64,000 nt of DNA from Mycobacterium parascrofulaceum ATCC BAA-614 (GCF_000164135.1 NZ_GG770555.1:133520-197519); one strand, 5' to 3'; positions 17,637-27,062 are shown, numbered from the stretch's first letter. Translations and numbers: made by a program. The notes: generated by a model from the sequence alone, not told the origin.

Positions 17637-18623
17637 TCAGGCCCCGGTCTCCCGTACCACCTCGGCGGCGTCCTTGTCCGTGCGGACGCCCAGGTAACGC
17701 GGGTGGCGCAGCTTCCCGTCGCGGGTCCACTCGGTGAAACCGATCTGGACCACCAGGTCCGGGCGGACCCAATGGGCCCCGGCCTGCCGCACCAGGCCGC
17801 GGGTGAACGGCGGCGTGTCCCGCGCACTGGCCGACAGCCGACCGTGGAGGCGGCGCAGCGCGGCGTCGTCGAAGCCGGTGCCCACCTTGCCGGCGTAGAC
17901 CAGGTCGCGGCCGTCGTAGTAACCCAGCAGCAGTGCGCCCAACTCGACGCGGCTGCCCTTGGGGCTGGTGTAGCCGCCCACCACGAATTCCTGGTCGCGC
18001 ACGCACTTGAACTTCAGCCAATTCTTCGAGCGTCCGCCGTCGTATCGGGAGTCGGCCAGTTTCGCGATCACCCCTTCGTCGCCGCGCTCGCAGGCCGCGC
18101 GGTAGGCGGCCATCCCGTCGGCGACCCGGTGCGGGGTGTACCGCAGCGGGCCGCCGAAATCGATCGCCTTGCGCAGCAGCCGCTTACGCCACACCAGCGG
18201 CGCGTCGACCGTCGACTTGCCGTCCAGGTGCAGTAGGTCGAAGACGTAGTAGAAGACGCGGACCGGCGACGCGCGGGCCAGCACGGGGTCGGTGATGCCC
18301 AGCCGGCCCTGCAGCCGGGCGAAGCTGGTGCGTCGGCCCTCGAACGCCACCACCTCGCCGTCCAGCACGAAGCGCGTGCGCGGTTGGGCGGCCAGCGCGT
18401 CCGCCAGCTCCGGGTAGGTTCCGTTGAGCGGCTGGCGGTTTCGCGACAACAGCCGCACCCGGTCGCCGTCCCGGAACGCCAGGCAGCGCATCCCGTCGAA
18501 CTTGCGCTCGAAGATCCAGTGGGGATCGGAGAACCGCTCGTCGGTCAGGGTGGCCAGCGTGGGGGCGCGCCAATCGGACACCGCCTCGTCGGGCAGCGCG
18601 CCCGGCCCTACCTCGCGCGCCAC
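17637..18623 (-). CDS. ATP-dependent DNA ligase, LigD-ligase-domain type
   Basis: 328 residues. Nucleotidyltransferase domain with the adenylated lysine in motif I (ERKFDGMR), motif III-like VFYYVFDLLHLDG, motif IV DEGVIAKLADSRYDGGR and motif V NWLKFKC. A C-terminal OB fold follows (YAGKVGTGFDDAAL, GFTEWTRDGKLRHPRYLG). The layout matches the ligase module of LigD rather than replicative LigA. No Ku, primase or nuclease domain is adjacent, so it is a stand-alone accessory ligase. GTG start; overlaps the upstream DUF402 gene by 16 bases. Confidence 0.85.
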   Translation of the reverse strand: MAREVGPGALPDEAVSDWRAPTLATLTDERFSDPHWIFERKFDGMRCLAFRDGDRVRLLSRNRQPLNGTYPELADALAAQPRTRFVLDGEVVAFEGRRTSFARLQGRLGITDPVLARASPVRVFYYVFDLLHLDGKSTVDAPLVWRKRLLRKAIDFGGPLRYTPHRVADGMAAYRAACERGDEGVIAKLADSRYDGGRSKNWLKFKCVRDQEFVVGGYTSPKGSRVELGALLLGYYDGRDLVYAGKVGTGFDDAALRRLHGRLSASARDTPPFTRGLVRQAGAHWVRPDLVVQIGFTEWTRDGKLRHPRYLGVRTDKDAAEVVRETGA

Positions 18624-19048
18624 GTCAGCTCCATCCCGCGACCGGCCAGCCAGCGGGACAGGTCATAGCCGTTGCGGGCCAACCCCGCCACGGCGGCCAC
18701 GGCGCGTTGCACCGCCAACTCGGCGGCCTCGGGGGTCAACAGGCCGTGCCGGACGGCCTCCAGCAGCTCGTCGACGTCGGCCAGGTCCGCGCCGTCACCG
18801 GTGCGGACCTCGATGTCGAGGTAATGATCCTCGGAACGCCAGACATCGGGCCCGGGCGTGTACTCGCCCACGTCGAGGTAGTAGTCGTGATCGCGGTCAT
18901 GACCCGGATTGAAGTGAAAGACCGTGGCGCGCAGGCCCAGCGACGGCAGCAGCCACGACTCGAGGTAGTGGAACTGGGCCCGGCCGGGAGTCGGCCGCGC
19001 GACGTAGAGGCCCCACGGGTGGACCGCGTAGTCGTCCACCGCCCGCAC
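18608..19048 (-). CDS. DUF402 (FomD-like) protein
   Basis: 146 residues from GTG 19048. The DUF402 core is visible: HPWGLYVARP, FHYLESWLLPSLGLRATVFH, then DHDYYLDVGEYTPGPDVWRSEDHYLDIEV, quoted here in part. DUF402 proteins include FomD, a metal-dependent nucleotidyl-phosphonate hydrolase, and nucleoside diphosphatases. The frame stays open upstream with family-like residues (HPPKHETFDLLARTNTDPKG) to about 19111, but no ATG, GTG or TTG occurs there. The codon where homologues start Met-His-Pro-Pro is ATC (19114-19112). The true start is therefore unresolved. Confidence 0.7.
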   Translation of the reverse strand: MRAVDDYAVHPWGLYVARPTPGRAQFHYLESWLLPSLGLRATVFHFNPGHDRDHDYYLDVGEYTPGPDVWRSEDHYLDIEVRTGDGADLADVDELLEAVRHGLLTPEAAELAVQRAVAAVAGLARNGYDLSRWLAGRGMELTWRAR

Positions 19049-19186
19049 GATGCCCTTGGGGTCGGTGTTGGTGCGGGCGAGCAGGTCGAACGTCTCGTGC
19101 TTCGGTGGATGGATGGACCTACTCTAGTTGCCGGGCCCATCGGGAGGCCATGTCGAAGTCAAGCGGATCACCTTGGGAGGGTCACA

Positions 19187-19933
19187 GTGGGCGACCTCAG
19201 CGGAAAGACGGCGCTCGTCACCGGCGGAAACTCGGGCATCGGGCTGGCGGCCGCGCAGCTGTTGGCCGCCGCGGGCGCCCATGTCGTGCTGACCGGTCGC
19301 AATCAGGACACCATCGACGCCGCGGTGGCGTCGATCGGTGCACAGGCAACGGGCGTGCGCGCGGACGTGGCCGACCTCGAAGACGTCGCGGCGGTGGCCG
19401 ACGTCATCGAGTCCCGAGGACGGGGCCTCGACGTGATCTTCGCCAATGCCGGGGGCGGCGAATTCGCTGCGCTAGGGGAGATCTCGGTCGAACACTTCAC
19501 TTCGACGTTCATGACCAACGTGGGAGGCACGCTGTTCACAGTCCAGGCGATGTTGCCGTTACTCAATCGTGGCGCCTCGATCGTGCTGACCGGTTCGACC
19601 GCCGCGTACAACGGAACCCCGGCGTTCAGCGTGTATGCGGCGACCAAGGCGGCGATCCGCTCGTTCGGTCGGACCTGGGCCGCCGAGCTCGTCGGGCGTG
19701 ACATCCGGGTCAACACCGTCGTTCCCGGACCGGTCGAGACGCCGGGCCTCCTGGGACTGGCGCCCGCGGGGCGGGAACAGGAACTACGCGAGGGCGAGGC
19801 GGCCAAGGTCCCGATGGGCCGTCTGGGCAGGCCCGAGGAAGTCGCCGCCGCCGTGCTTTTCCTCGCCTCCGGGGAAAGCAGCTTCATGACCGGCAGCGAG
19901 GTGTTCGTCGACGGCGGGGCGGAGCAAGTCTAG
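19187..19933 (+). CDS. SDR-family oxidoreductase
   Basis: 248-residue classical short-chain dehydrogenase/reductase. NAD(P)-binding TGGNSGIG near residue 12, NAG motif (IFANAGGG), catalytic Ser in VLTGSTAAYNG, YAATK catalytic Tyr/Lys and the closing GSEVFVDGG. TGRNQ after beta-2 favours NADP(H). The substrate is not deducible. GTG start with GGGAGG 7 bases upstream. Convergent with the FHA-ABC transporter gene, 9 bases apart. Confidence 0.9.
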   Translation: MGDLSGKTALVTGGNSGIGLAAAQLLAAAGAHVVLTGRNQDTIDAAVASIGAQATGVRADVADLEDVAAVADVIESRGRGLDVIFANAGGGEFAALGEISVEHFTSTFMTNVGGTLFTVQAMLPLLNRGASIVLTGSTAAYNGTPAFSVYAATKAAIRSFGRTWAAELVGRDIRVNTVVPGPVETPGLLGLAPAGREQELREGEAAKVPMGRLGRPEEVAAAVLFLASGESSFMTGSEVFVDGGAEQV

Positions 19934-19942
19934 GGTCGCGGC

Positions 19943-22495
19943 CTAGCGGCGCAAGCGGATTCGCCACCGCACGAAACCGGCATAGAACACCGACAACGCC
20001 GCCAGCATGCCCATGTCGAGCAGCCATACCCGCGGCGTGTGCTGCCAGAACCGGTCCTGGGACAGCAACGAATCGGGCACCAGGTGGCGCAGGTCGACCG
20101 TCGACGCCGCCGCCGCGTACCCCCAGCGCGCGGGCATCGCGAAGGAGAGCTGGTCCAGCCCCGGCCGGCCGGTCACGGGGACCATGCCCCCGCACAGCAC
20201 CAGCTGCGCCATCACCGTCACCACGAACAGCGGCATGATCTGCTCGCTGGAGCGGACCAGCGACGAAATCGCCAGGCCGAGAACCGCCGACGCCACGCAG
20301 GTCGCCGCCACGGTGGCGAACAACTCGACCGTCGCCCCGAGGGCCGAATGGCCCAGCAGCACGGCGCCGCGGGTCGGCGCGCTCTTGCCGATCACCACGA
20401 TCGCGGTGATGACCGTCGACTGCAGGATCGCGAAGCCGCAGAACACCGCGGTCTTCGCGAGCAGGTAGGCCGTGGTGGACAGTCCGACGGCCTGCTCGCG
20501 CTGGAAGACCGCGCGCTCGCCGACCAGGTCACGGATCGTCAGCGCGGTGCCCATGAACGCCGCGGCCGGCATCAGCAGGGCCAGGATCTGCGCCGCCTCG
20601 TCGGGCGTCCCGGCGGTCGCGCCGGGCAGCTGAAACCCGTTGCCGCCCGGCACGGTCAGCGAAAGCGAGCCCAGGATGAACGGCAGCAGCGCCAGGAAGA
20701 CGAAGTAGGCGCGGTCGGCGACCACCAGTCGGATCTGCCGCCGCGCGACCGTCGAAATCTGGCGCCGCACACTGGTATGCACCGGCTCGCCGAGGGCGCC
20801 CGGCTCGTCGGCCTTTTCCGGCACCAGCTTCGGCTTCTGCGCGTCGCGCCGCTCGAGGAAGCGCCGGTTGGCCTCCTCGGGGTCGGCACCCACCTTGGTG
20901 AAGATCTTCGCCCAGTTGGTGGTGCCCATCGCCGCACCGATCTGGTCGGGCGGACCGCAGTACGCCGTCTTCCCGCCCGGGGCCACCAGCAGCAGCTGGT
21001 CGCAGGTGTCGAGGTAGGACAGCATGTGCGTCACCACGATCACCACGCGACCGGCGTCGGCCAGCTGCCGCAGCATCGTCATGACCTGGTGGTCGAGGGC
21101 CGGGTCGAGGCCGGAGGTCGGCTCGTCGAGGATCAGCAGCGAGGGACCGGTGAGCAGCTCGAGCGCCACCGAGGCGCGCTTGCGCTGTCCGCCGGACAGC
21201 TTGTCCACCCGGGTGTCGGCGTGCTTGGTCAGGTCGAGCTCGTCGAGCACCTGCGCGACGACCTTCGCGCGGTCGGATTTGCTGGTGTCGGGCGGCAGGC
21301 GCAGTTCGGCGGCGTAGCGCAGCGCCTGGTTGATCGTCAGCTGGCGGTGCACGACGTCGTCCTGCGGGACCATGCCGATGCGGCTGCGCAGCGACGCGTA
21401 CTCGGTGTGAATGTCGTGGCCCGCGAACGTGACCGAGCCGGCGCTGGGCGTGGTGTAGCCGGCGATCAGCCGGGCCAGCGTGCTCTTCCCGGCGCCCGAC
21501 CCGCCGATGACGGCGGTCAGCGTCCCGGGGCGTGCGATCAGCGAGATGTCGTCCAGCAACTGTTTGCCGTTGTCGACGACGTACCTGACGTTGCGCACCT
21601 CGAGGCCGCCGGTGCTCGCCGCGGCCTCGCTGCGCTCGGTCAGGGCGCCGTCGCGGAAGACGAGGTCGACGTTGCCGATGGTGACGACGTCGTCGTCGGA
21701 CAGGATCGCCGACCCCACCCGGGTGCCGTTGACGAACGTCCCGTTGATGCTGTTGTCCCGGATCTCGGTGCCCAGCGGCGTCTGGAGCAGTGTCGCGTGC
21801 CGGCGCGAGGCCAGCACGTCGGAGACCACGATGTCGTTGTCCGGGGCGCGGCCGATGGTCATGGCGCCCGCCGTGCCCGCGGCCGCCGACGAGCGCGGTG
21901 AGAGCAACTTCACGAAGCGGGTCGCCAGGTTCGACACGTCGGCCGTCGTGGCGTCGACCACGGTGAGTTCGGCGGGCGGAGTAGCGCCGGCCCGGGGCGG
22001 TGCGCCGGCGTGCACGACGGTCCGCTCGTCCGGAATCAACTGCGGCCGACGCCATTTCGACGGCCCGGCCGGTGCGGGGCGCCGGGTGGGATTCGTCCGC
22101 TCGGCAGGCGCGGACCAAACCAGCGTGGGCGGCCCGACTTCCGGACTCTGCCGCGCCCGGCCCGGGCGGTCCGAGTAACCCAGTCGCGGCCCGACGGCGA
22201 ACGTCAGCCTGGGTCCCTGCGGATTGCCGACGTGAATGCTCTGGCCGTCGTGGACGTCGATGACCGGCATCCGATAGCCGTTGAGATAGGTCCCGTTCAG
22301 CGAGCCGTTGTCGATGGCCAGCCAGCGGCCTTGGTCGAAGCGCAGGATCAGGTGCGCGCGCGAGATCCGCGGATCGGCGATGCGCACGTCGGCCCGGGCG
22401 TCGCGGCCCACGACCACCTCGTGGCCGGCCGCGAAGGATCGGTGGGACCCGTCGTGCCGAATTGTCAGGATGGGCGGGGCGGCTCGAGTCACCAC
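19943..22495 (-). CDS. FHA-domain ABC transporter (Rv1747-like)
   Basis: 850 residues. Two FHA phosphothreonine-binding domains come first (VVGRDARADVRIADPRISRAH near 27-75 and MTIGRAPDNDIVVSDVLASRR near 210-258). An ABC ATPase follows (GGSGAGKST; LSGGQRKRASVALEL; LLILDEPTSGLDP), then an ABC-2 membrane domain of about six helices. M. tuberculosis Rv1747 has the same layout and is regulated by the kinase PknF through its FHA domains. Here a Ser/Thr kinase gene lies immediately divergent. GTG start. Probably exports a cell-wall or lipid substrate. Confidence 0.9.
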   Translation of the reverse strand: MVTRAAPPILTIRHDGSHRSFAAGHEVVVGRDARADVRIADPRISRAHLILRFDQGRWLAIDNGSLNGTYLNGYRMPVIDVHDGQSIHVGNPQGPRLTFAVGPRLGYSDRPGRARQSPEVGPPTLVWSAPAERTNPTRRPAPAGPSKWRRPQLIPDERTVVHAGAPPRAGATPPAELTVVDATTADVSNLATRFVKLLSPRSSAAAGTAGAMTIGRAPDNDIVVSDVLASRRHATLLQTPLGTEIRDNSINGTFVNGTRVGSAILSDDDVVTIGNVDLVFRDGALTERSEAAASTGGLEVRNVRYVVDNGKQLLDDISLIARPGTLTAVIGGSGAGKSTLARLIAGYTTPSAGSVTFAGHDIHTEYASLRSRIGMVPQDDVVHRQLTINQALRYAAELRLPPDTSKSDRAKVVAQVLDELDLTKHADTRVDKLSGGQRKRASVALELLTGPSLLILDEPTSGLDPALDHQVMTMLRQLADAGRVVIVVTHMLSYLDTCDQLLLVAPGGKTAYCGPPDQIGAAMGTTNWAKIFTKVGADPEEANRRFLERRDAQKPKLVPEKADEPGALGEPVHTSVRRQISTVARRQIRLVVADRAYFVFLALLPFILGSLSLTVPGGNGFQLPGATAGTPDEAAQILALLMPAAAFMGTALTIRDLVGERAVFQREQAVGLSTTAYLLAKTAVFCGFAILQSTVITAIVVIGKSAPTRGAVLLGHSALGATVELFATVAATCVASAVLGLAISSLVRSSEQIMPLFVVTVMAQLVLCGGMVPVTGRPGLDQLSFAMPARWGYAAAASTVDLRHLVPDSLLSQDRFWQHTPRVWLLDMGMLAALSVFYAGFVRWRIRLRR

Positions 22496-22710
22496 TCAAG
22501 TATCGGTGCGTTTGGGTGGGCTCTATTGGAATCAGCTGTGACTTCACTATGTTTCGGTCTCGGCCACTCATAACCGTTTCATAGCTTCGAAAGTCGAACC
22601 CTCCGACGGGATCCGGCATGATCGGAACGTAAGGGGAGATGCCGGCCACATCGTCGTGCCGGCCGCAACGCGTGGCGAGCCGGGCCGGTTACGAGGGGGT
22701 GAGGCGATCG

Positions 22711-24708
22711 ATGCACGACCACAAGGGGACCACCCGGCGCATCGGCGCCGGGCGACGGCTGCTGAGCAATCCGCGCCAGGCCGGTGCGGCGCTGCGCGCG
22801 GGCTTTCAGTCGCTGCCCGCGGTCACGGTCTCGCACCTGTTCCGCCGCGTCCCGCCGGTCGGCTCGGCCCCGGCCGCGGAGCCCGCGGCCGGCGGGTCCC
22901 GCCCGTCGGTCACCAGCGGCGCGCCCTTTGCGGGCTATACGATCCTGCGCCAGCTGGGCGCGGGCGGAATGGCCGAGGTGTACCTCGCCCTGCATCCCCG
23001 GTTGCCGCGGCGCGACGTCATCAAGGTTCTGGCGGAGGCGGTGACGGCCGATCCCGAGTTTCGCGAAAGGTTCAACCGCGAGGCCGATCTCGCGGCGACG
23101 CTATGGCATCCCCACGTCGTCGGCGTGCACGATCGCGGCGAATTCGACGGCCACCTCTGGATTTCCATGGACTACGTCGAGGGCACCGACGCCTCCCGTC
23201 TGGTCAAGGAGCGCTACCACGACGGCATGCCGGTCGACGAGGTGTGCGCGATCGTCGAGGCCGTCGCGGGCGCCCTCGACTACGCCCACGACCGCGGGCT
23301 GCTGCACCGTGACGTCAAACCGGCCAACATCCTGCTCACCCATCCGGAGGGCGGACAACGCCGAATCTTGTTGGCCGACTTCGGTGTCGCGCGTCACCTC
23401 GGTGACATCAGCGGGATCACCGAGACCAACGTGGCGGTGGGCACGGTGGCCTACGCCGCACCCGAACAACTGACCGGATCCAACATCGACGGACGGGCCG
23501 ACCAATACGCCCTGGCCGCAACGGCTTTCCACCTGCTCACCGGAGCGCCGCCGTTCCGGCACTCGAATCCGATCGCCGTGATCGGCCAGCACCTGCACGA
23601 GGAGCCGCCCCGGCTCAGCGATCACCGCCCTGAGCTGGCGCGGCTCGACGAGGTGTTCCGCCGGGCCCTGGCGAAGAACCCCGACGACAGGTTCGAACGC
23701 TGCCGCGGGTTCGCGGCGGCCGTCGCCGACCGGTTGGGCGACGTCGCCGAGGCCGGCCAGCGCGCCCGTCCCGGCACCGTTGCGGCGCCGCGCCACCGGT
23801 TCTCCGCCCGGGCGCGGTGGGCGGTCGCGCTGGTGTGCGCGATGCTCGTCGCGGTGGCGGCCACCTGCTCGGCGCTGTACTCGGTCGAGCCGGACACCCC
23901 GCCGGCCAGCCCGGCGCTCGCGTCGAAACCGTCCGTCCCGGCGCCGACGACGTCCGGCGGGCCGGCGCTCAACGGGACCTACCAGCTGGACTACGACCAG
24001 AGCAAGCGCACCACCAACGGCGTCGCGATCCGCCACAGCGGCCCGGCCACCGGCTGGTGGGCGTTCCGTTCGGTGTGCACCACCAACGGCTGCGCGGCCA
24101 CCGGGGCCCGGTTGGACGACGCGACACACCAGGCGGCCGGCGGCCGGACGGACACGCTGCACTTCGTCGGCGGCTATTGGCAGGGCGCCCCGCAGCAGGA
24201 CCGGGTGGACTGCGCCCGGCCCGACGCGCCGGCGGGGGCCGCGGCCACCCAACAGGAAACCGTCGCGTGGTCGCTGGCGCCGCAGGCCGACGGCACGCTG
24301 CGCGGCACCGTGACCGAGACGGTGCTCAGCGACGAATGCGGCGCCCGGGGCGCGGTGGTGCGGGTGCCCGTCGTGGGCACCCGGGTCGGTGACGTCCCGG
24401 CCGGCGTCAACCTGGCCGACCCCGCCCAGGCCGTCAGCACGTCCGCGGCGGCGCCGACCCCGGCGCCGCCGGTGCTCGGCGGGCCGTGCGGCGACGTCGG
24501 CAAGCTGGCCTACGACCCGACCAACAGCGAGCAGATCGTCTGCGAGGGCAACAGCTGGGCCAAGGCCCCGATCACCATGGGCGTGCACGCCTCCGGCAGC
24601 TCGTGCGACCGGCCGGGCACGTCGGTGTTCGCCATGACCACCTCCAACGACGGCTACCTGCTGCAGTGCGACCCGGTGACCCGGACGTGGACGCGTCCGG
24701 TGGGATAA
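22711..24708 (+). CDS. Transmembrane Ser/Thr protein kinase with extracytoplasmic domain
   Basis: 665 residues from ATG 22711, placed 6 bases behind GAGG. An alternative ATG at 22639 has its GGGGAG directly abutting it. A 73-residue cytoplasmic leader precedes the kinase domain: GAGGMAEVY glycine loop, VIKVL lysine, catalytic [16 protein letters not shown] and APEQ. One membrane helix ([20 protein letters not shown]) follows near residue 390. The Pro/Ala linker leads to an outside domain with paired Cys residues, as in PknF/PknI-type sensors. It is divergent from the FHA-ABC gene and is the likely kinase for it. Confidence 0.9.
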   Translation: MHDHKGTTRRIGAGRRLLSNPRQAGAALRAGFQSLPAVTVSHLFRRVPPVGSAPAAEPAAGGSRPSVTSGAPFAGYTILRQLGAGGMAEVYLALHPRLPRRDVIKVLAEAVTADPEFRERFNREADLAATLWHPHVVGVHDRGEFDGHLWISMDYVEGTDASRLVKERYHDGMPVDEVCAIVEAVAGALDYAHDRGLLHRDVKPANILLTHPEGGQRRILLADFGVARHLGDISGITETNVAVGTVAYAAPEQLTGSNIDGRADQYALAATAFHLLTGAPPFRHSNPIAVIGQHLHEEPPRLSDHRPELARLDEVFRRALAKNPDDRFERCRGFAAAVADRLGDVAEAGQRARPGTVAAPRHRFSARARWAVALVCAMLVAVAATCSALYSVEPDTPPASPALASKPSVPAPTTSGGPALNGTYQLDYDQSKRTTNGVAIRHSGPATGWWAFRSVCTTNGCAATGARLDDATHQAAGGRTDTLHFVGGYWQGAPQQDRVDCARPDAPAGAAATQQETVAWSLAPQADGTLRGTVTETVLSDECGARGAVVRVPVVGTRVGDVPAGVNLADPAQAVSTSAAAPTPAPPVLGGPCGDVGKLAYDPTNSEQIVCEGNSWAKAPITMGVHASGSSCDRPGTSVFAMTTSNDGYLLQCDPVTRTWTRPVG

Positions 24709-24782
24709 CGCTCTTGCGCCACTGGCGCGATCTGGGCCGAAGTGGCTGGTAGGCTGCAGCAAGCCGAATTAGACTTCCGCCC

Positions 24783-25082
24783 ATGCCGCAGCCGCTGCGC
24801 GTGAATTCCGCTGCTCTGCAAGCGATGGCTACCCGCTGGGGCGCTTGGGTGGGCGACCTGCATCTGTCAGCGCCTTCGGCCGCGCTCGGCTTGTCATGTC
24901 AGGCTAGTGCGGCCGCGGTGCTGACCGCCCACATCGAAGTCGACGCATTCATGGCGGCGTTGTCCGCACAAGTGCGCGCCCGCGCGGCTCACGTCACCGA
25001 AGCCGACAGCCGCTATAACGCTACGGAGGTTGCGTCGGCACAGGAGGAGGCCGCTGTGGTGCCTCCGCAGATCCGTCTTTAG
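24783..25082 (+). CDS. EspC-like type VII secretion protein
   Basis: 99-residue helical protein resembling the EspC/DUF2580 group: LRVNSAALQAMATRWGAW and a central ASAAAVLTAHIEVDAFMAAL helix. Near the C-terminus RYNATEVA contains Y-x3-E, which fits the YxxxD/E type VII export signal. It ends two bases before the WXG-type toxin candidate, a co-transcribed layout expected for an EspC/PE-like chaperone-substrate pair. GC content falls here relative to its neighbours, a sign of transfer. Confidence 0.65.
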   Translation: MPQPLRVNSAALQAMATRWGAWVGDLHLSAPSAALGLSCQASAAAVLTAHIEVDAFMAALSAQVRARAAHVTEADSRYNATEVASAQEEAAVVPPQIRL

Positions 25083-25084
25083 CA

Positions 25085-26305
25085 ATGTCCGCAATCGCAG
25101 CGGTTCCTGGCCTATCGCAGCTGTTGACTTGGCCCACTGAACATTTGACGCAGGCTGCCGACCACTGGGAGGCCGTCGGCAGCAGTAGCTACGCGCTGGC
25201 CAACCAGGTTTGGCGGGATTCATTGTCGGTCGATTGGCAAGGCGAAGCCGCCCAAGCGCTGCGCACGGGAACTCACGCCGACATGATGGCAACGAGCCGC
25301 GCCGCCGACCAACTTCTTTTAGCGGCCAAAGTAGCCCGCAACGGAGCAACGGATTTGTATGGTGCCCGCTCCCGGCTGCGGTACGCGGTTGAGGACGCCG
25401 ATGCGGCGGGATTCGATGTAGGACAGGACCTTTCGGTCGCGGACCGGTCTTACGGCGCGTCCGCAACAATTCGTGCCGCCCGACAAGCTCAGGCACAGGC
25501 CTTCGCCGCCGATATCCGCCAACGCGCGGCCCAGCTCGTCGCGCTGGACCAGCAAGTCGCCGGCAAAGTCACCGCCGCTACGGCCGGTATTCGTGACACG
25601 TTTCCACCAGACCCCGGCGCTGCCACGTCGCCGCACGAACCCGAAGTCCGAGCCGTCGACAATCACACGTTCCAACGTGACCCTCCGCCGCCAGGGTCCA
25701 CGGATAACCCATTTGCGGGCTGGACCGAAGAGCAGAAGGCTCAAGTCGCGACGGAAATTGCCCACGGTCACGCGTTGGACCATTTTCCGGGGAAGACGCC
25801 GGAGGACCTGGCCAGGTGGATCTACGACGCGATGAACGACCCCGACACTCGCGTCGGCACCAGCATTAAGTCAGGCGGGTTAGCGCTGCTGCGGGATGGT
25901 CAAGTGGTTTTCATCAACCCGAAGGACGGCGACTATGGAACGGCGTTCGTACCCAAGTCGCGTCCCGGAGACTCCTGGCGAACTCCACTGGAATACTTTG
26001 AGCAGACCACGCGGGCGCCTGAGCCGCTACCGCCTCCTGCGCCGGGACGGTTGCCTCCAGTCGCTCCCGGCGAAATGGCGCCCCCTTCGCCCGGGTCAGC
26101 GCCTGTACCTGTGCCGCGGCCTGCACCCCCGCTTGAATCGCCGCCTGCACCGAAGGGGCCGCCACCGGTAAAGCCTGGCGGAGGCTTTGGAGGCGGCCCG
26201 GCCGTACCCTTCGGCCCCCGGTTGGAGCCGCCACCCCACGCCGGTCATAACCATCCCCCTGTGATCGGAGACATGGACCCTGACCCATGGGATCATGGCG
26301 AATGA
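25085..26305 (+). CDS. WXG-type type VII effector with a toxin-like domain
   Basis: 406 residues. Residues 1-180 are helical with W51-Q-G53, the WXG turn of type VII substrates. A compact alpha/beta domain at about 208-300 follows, with HGHALDHFPG, a helix DLARWIYDAM, a strand GQVVFINPKDG and DYGTAFVP. That order (His pair, helix, strands, D-x-GT-F) resembles BECR-type RNase toxins of polymorphic effectors. A Pro-rich tail (310-406) comes last, unusual because toxin domains normally end the protein. Low-GC relative to its neighbours. I do not recognise a named homologue; toxicity is inference. Confidence 0.6.
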   Translation: MSAIAAVPGLSQLLTWPTEHLTQAADHWEAVGSSSYALANQVWRDSLSVDWQGEAAQALRTGTHADMMATSRAADQLLLAAKVARNGATDLYGARSRLRYAVEDADAAGFDVGQDLSVADRSYGASATIRAARQAQAQAFAADIRQRAAQLVALDQQVAGKVTAATAGIRDTFPPDPGAATSPHEPEVRAVDNHTFQRDPPPPGSTDNPFAGWTEEQKAQVATEIAHGHALDHFPGKTPEDLARWIYDAMNDPDTRVGTSIKSGGLALLRDGQVVFINPKDGDYGTAFVPKSRPGDSWRTPLEYFEQTTRAPEPLPPPAPGRLPPVAPGEMAPPSPGSAPVPVPRPAPPLESPPAPKGPPPVKPGGGFGGGPAVPFGPRLEPPPHAGHNHPPVIGDMDPDPWDHGE

Positions 26306-26391
26306 TTTTTGTCCGCCGCCGCAGCGTGTGGCTTGGGCGAGGGTGTAGTCGTAACTATGGCGGTTTGACACCGCTAGGCCTGCTGATGTGC

Positions 26392-26880
26392 CTAGAGCCC
26401 GGACGGGTATTGCCTGCCTTGCTGCTCGTGCCGCACATCCGCCCAGTAACGTCTCTCATCCTCAATTTCCTCGGTAGTACGGATCCTCCCACCGTTCGGA
26501 AACAGCAACTTGGCACGCATGCGTCCGCCGATTTTGTGGCGGCGCTGCAGGCCACGTAATAGCCGCACAGCTTCGGTGTCGGAGAACCCGGTGACCGTCG
26601 CAAAATCTTGACCAGCGCCGACTAGACCACTGGCCCAGGTGATTTCCGTCAGAAAGAGCACACGTGCCCAGTCGAGGTCCGTCAGCGGCTCGCCGTCGGC
26701 GACGGCACGCTCAAGGCGGAGGGTGAGGGCGCCGAATTCTTCCCAGGTCGACAGCCCAAGCACTTGATAAGGGAATGGTGCGTCGGCCGCCGACAACGCC
26801 CACTGTTCCAGCGCCTGCTGAATGAACTCGCGCTCCCGCTCACTGAGGTTGACGGTCACCAGCTCAGAAGAACTCGTCAT
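26392..26880 (-). CDS. Candidate immunity protein for the convergent effector
   Basis: 162 residues from ATG 26880 (MTSSSELVTVNLSEREREF). Mostly helical and acidic, with LSTWEEFGALTLRLE, LTDLDWARVLFLTEITWASG and a charged C-terminal helix EEIEDERRYWADV. No signal peptide, so it is cytoplasmic. It matches no family I know. Small cytoplasmic helical proteins beside polymorphic toxins are often immunity proteins; the convergent orientation is less usual and leaves this uncertain. It has its own promoter region with a 32-bp palindrome. Confidence 0.55.
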   Translation of the reverse strand: MTSSSELVTVNLSEREREFIQQALEQWALSAADAPFPYQVLGLSTWEEFGALTLRLERAVADGEPLTDLDWARVLFLTEITWASGLVGAGQDFATVTGFSDTEAVRLLRGLQRRHKIGGRMRAKLLFPNGGRIRTTEEIEDERRYWADVRHEQQGRQYPSGL

Positions 26881-26924
26881 CAATTCGATCTTAAAGTCTG
26901 GCCCTGACCAGCCTGGGCGACTCT

Positions 26925-26956
26925 CGAATTTGATATCGCCGGCGCTATCGAATTCG
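26925..26956. promoter_or_regulatory. 32-bp imperfect palindrome before the immunity candidate
   Basis: From CGAATT (26925-26930) to AATTCG (26951-26956), centred on CGCCGGCG (26937-26944), with GATA and TATC arms between. Only two base pairs of sixteen fail. It lies 45-76 bases upstream of the leftward gene and 113 bases before uvrB. Probably an operator. Confidence 0.45.
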
Positions 26957-27039
26957 CGGATCGTCGGGTCCCTCCAACCCGGTACTGATGTGACGGATGG
27001 GGCGGTGGGTGCGCCGGCCGGGCCGCGGCGCCACAACGC

Positions 27040-27062
27040 TTGTCGGTGCACGCATCTACCCT
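27040..27062 (+). promoter_or_regulatory. PafBC/RecA-NDp-type DNA damage promoter of uvrB
   Basis: TTGTCGGTG, exactly 8 bases, then TACCCT: a full match to the RecA-independent mycobacterial damage promoter TTGTCRGTG-N8-TAnnnT, which depends on PafBC. The -10 ends 6 bases before the uvrB ATG, predicting a leaderless or nearly leaderless mRNA. Confidence 0.85.

Noticed and set aside
22639..22710. ATG 22639 as the kinase start
   Set aside because: Its GGGGAG abuts the ATG with no spacing; ATG 22711 has a properly spaced GAGG.
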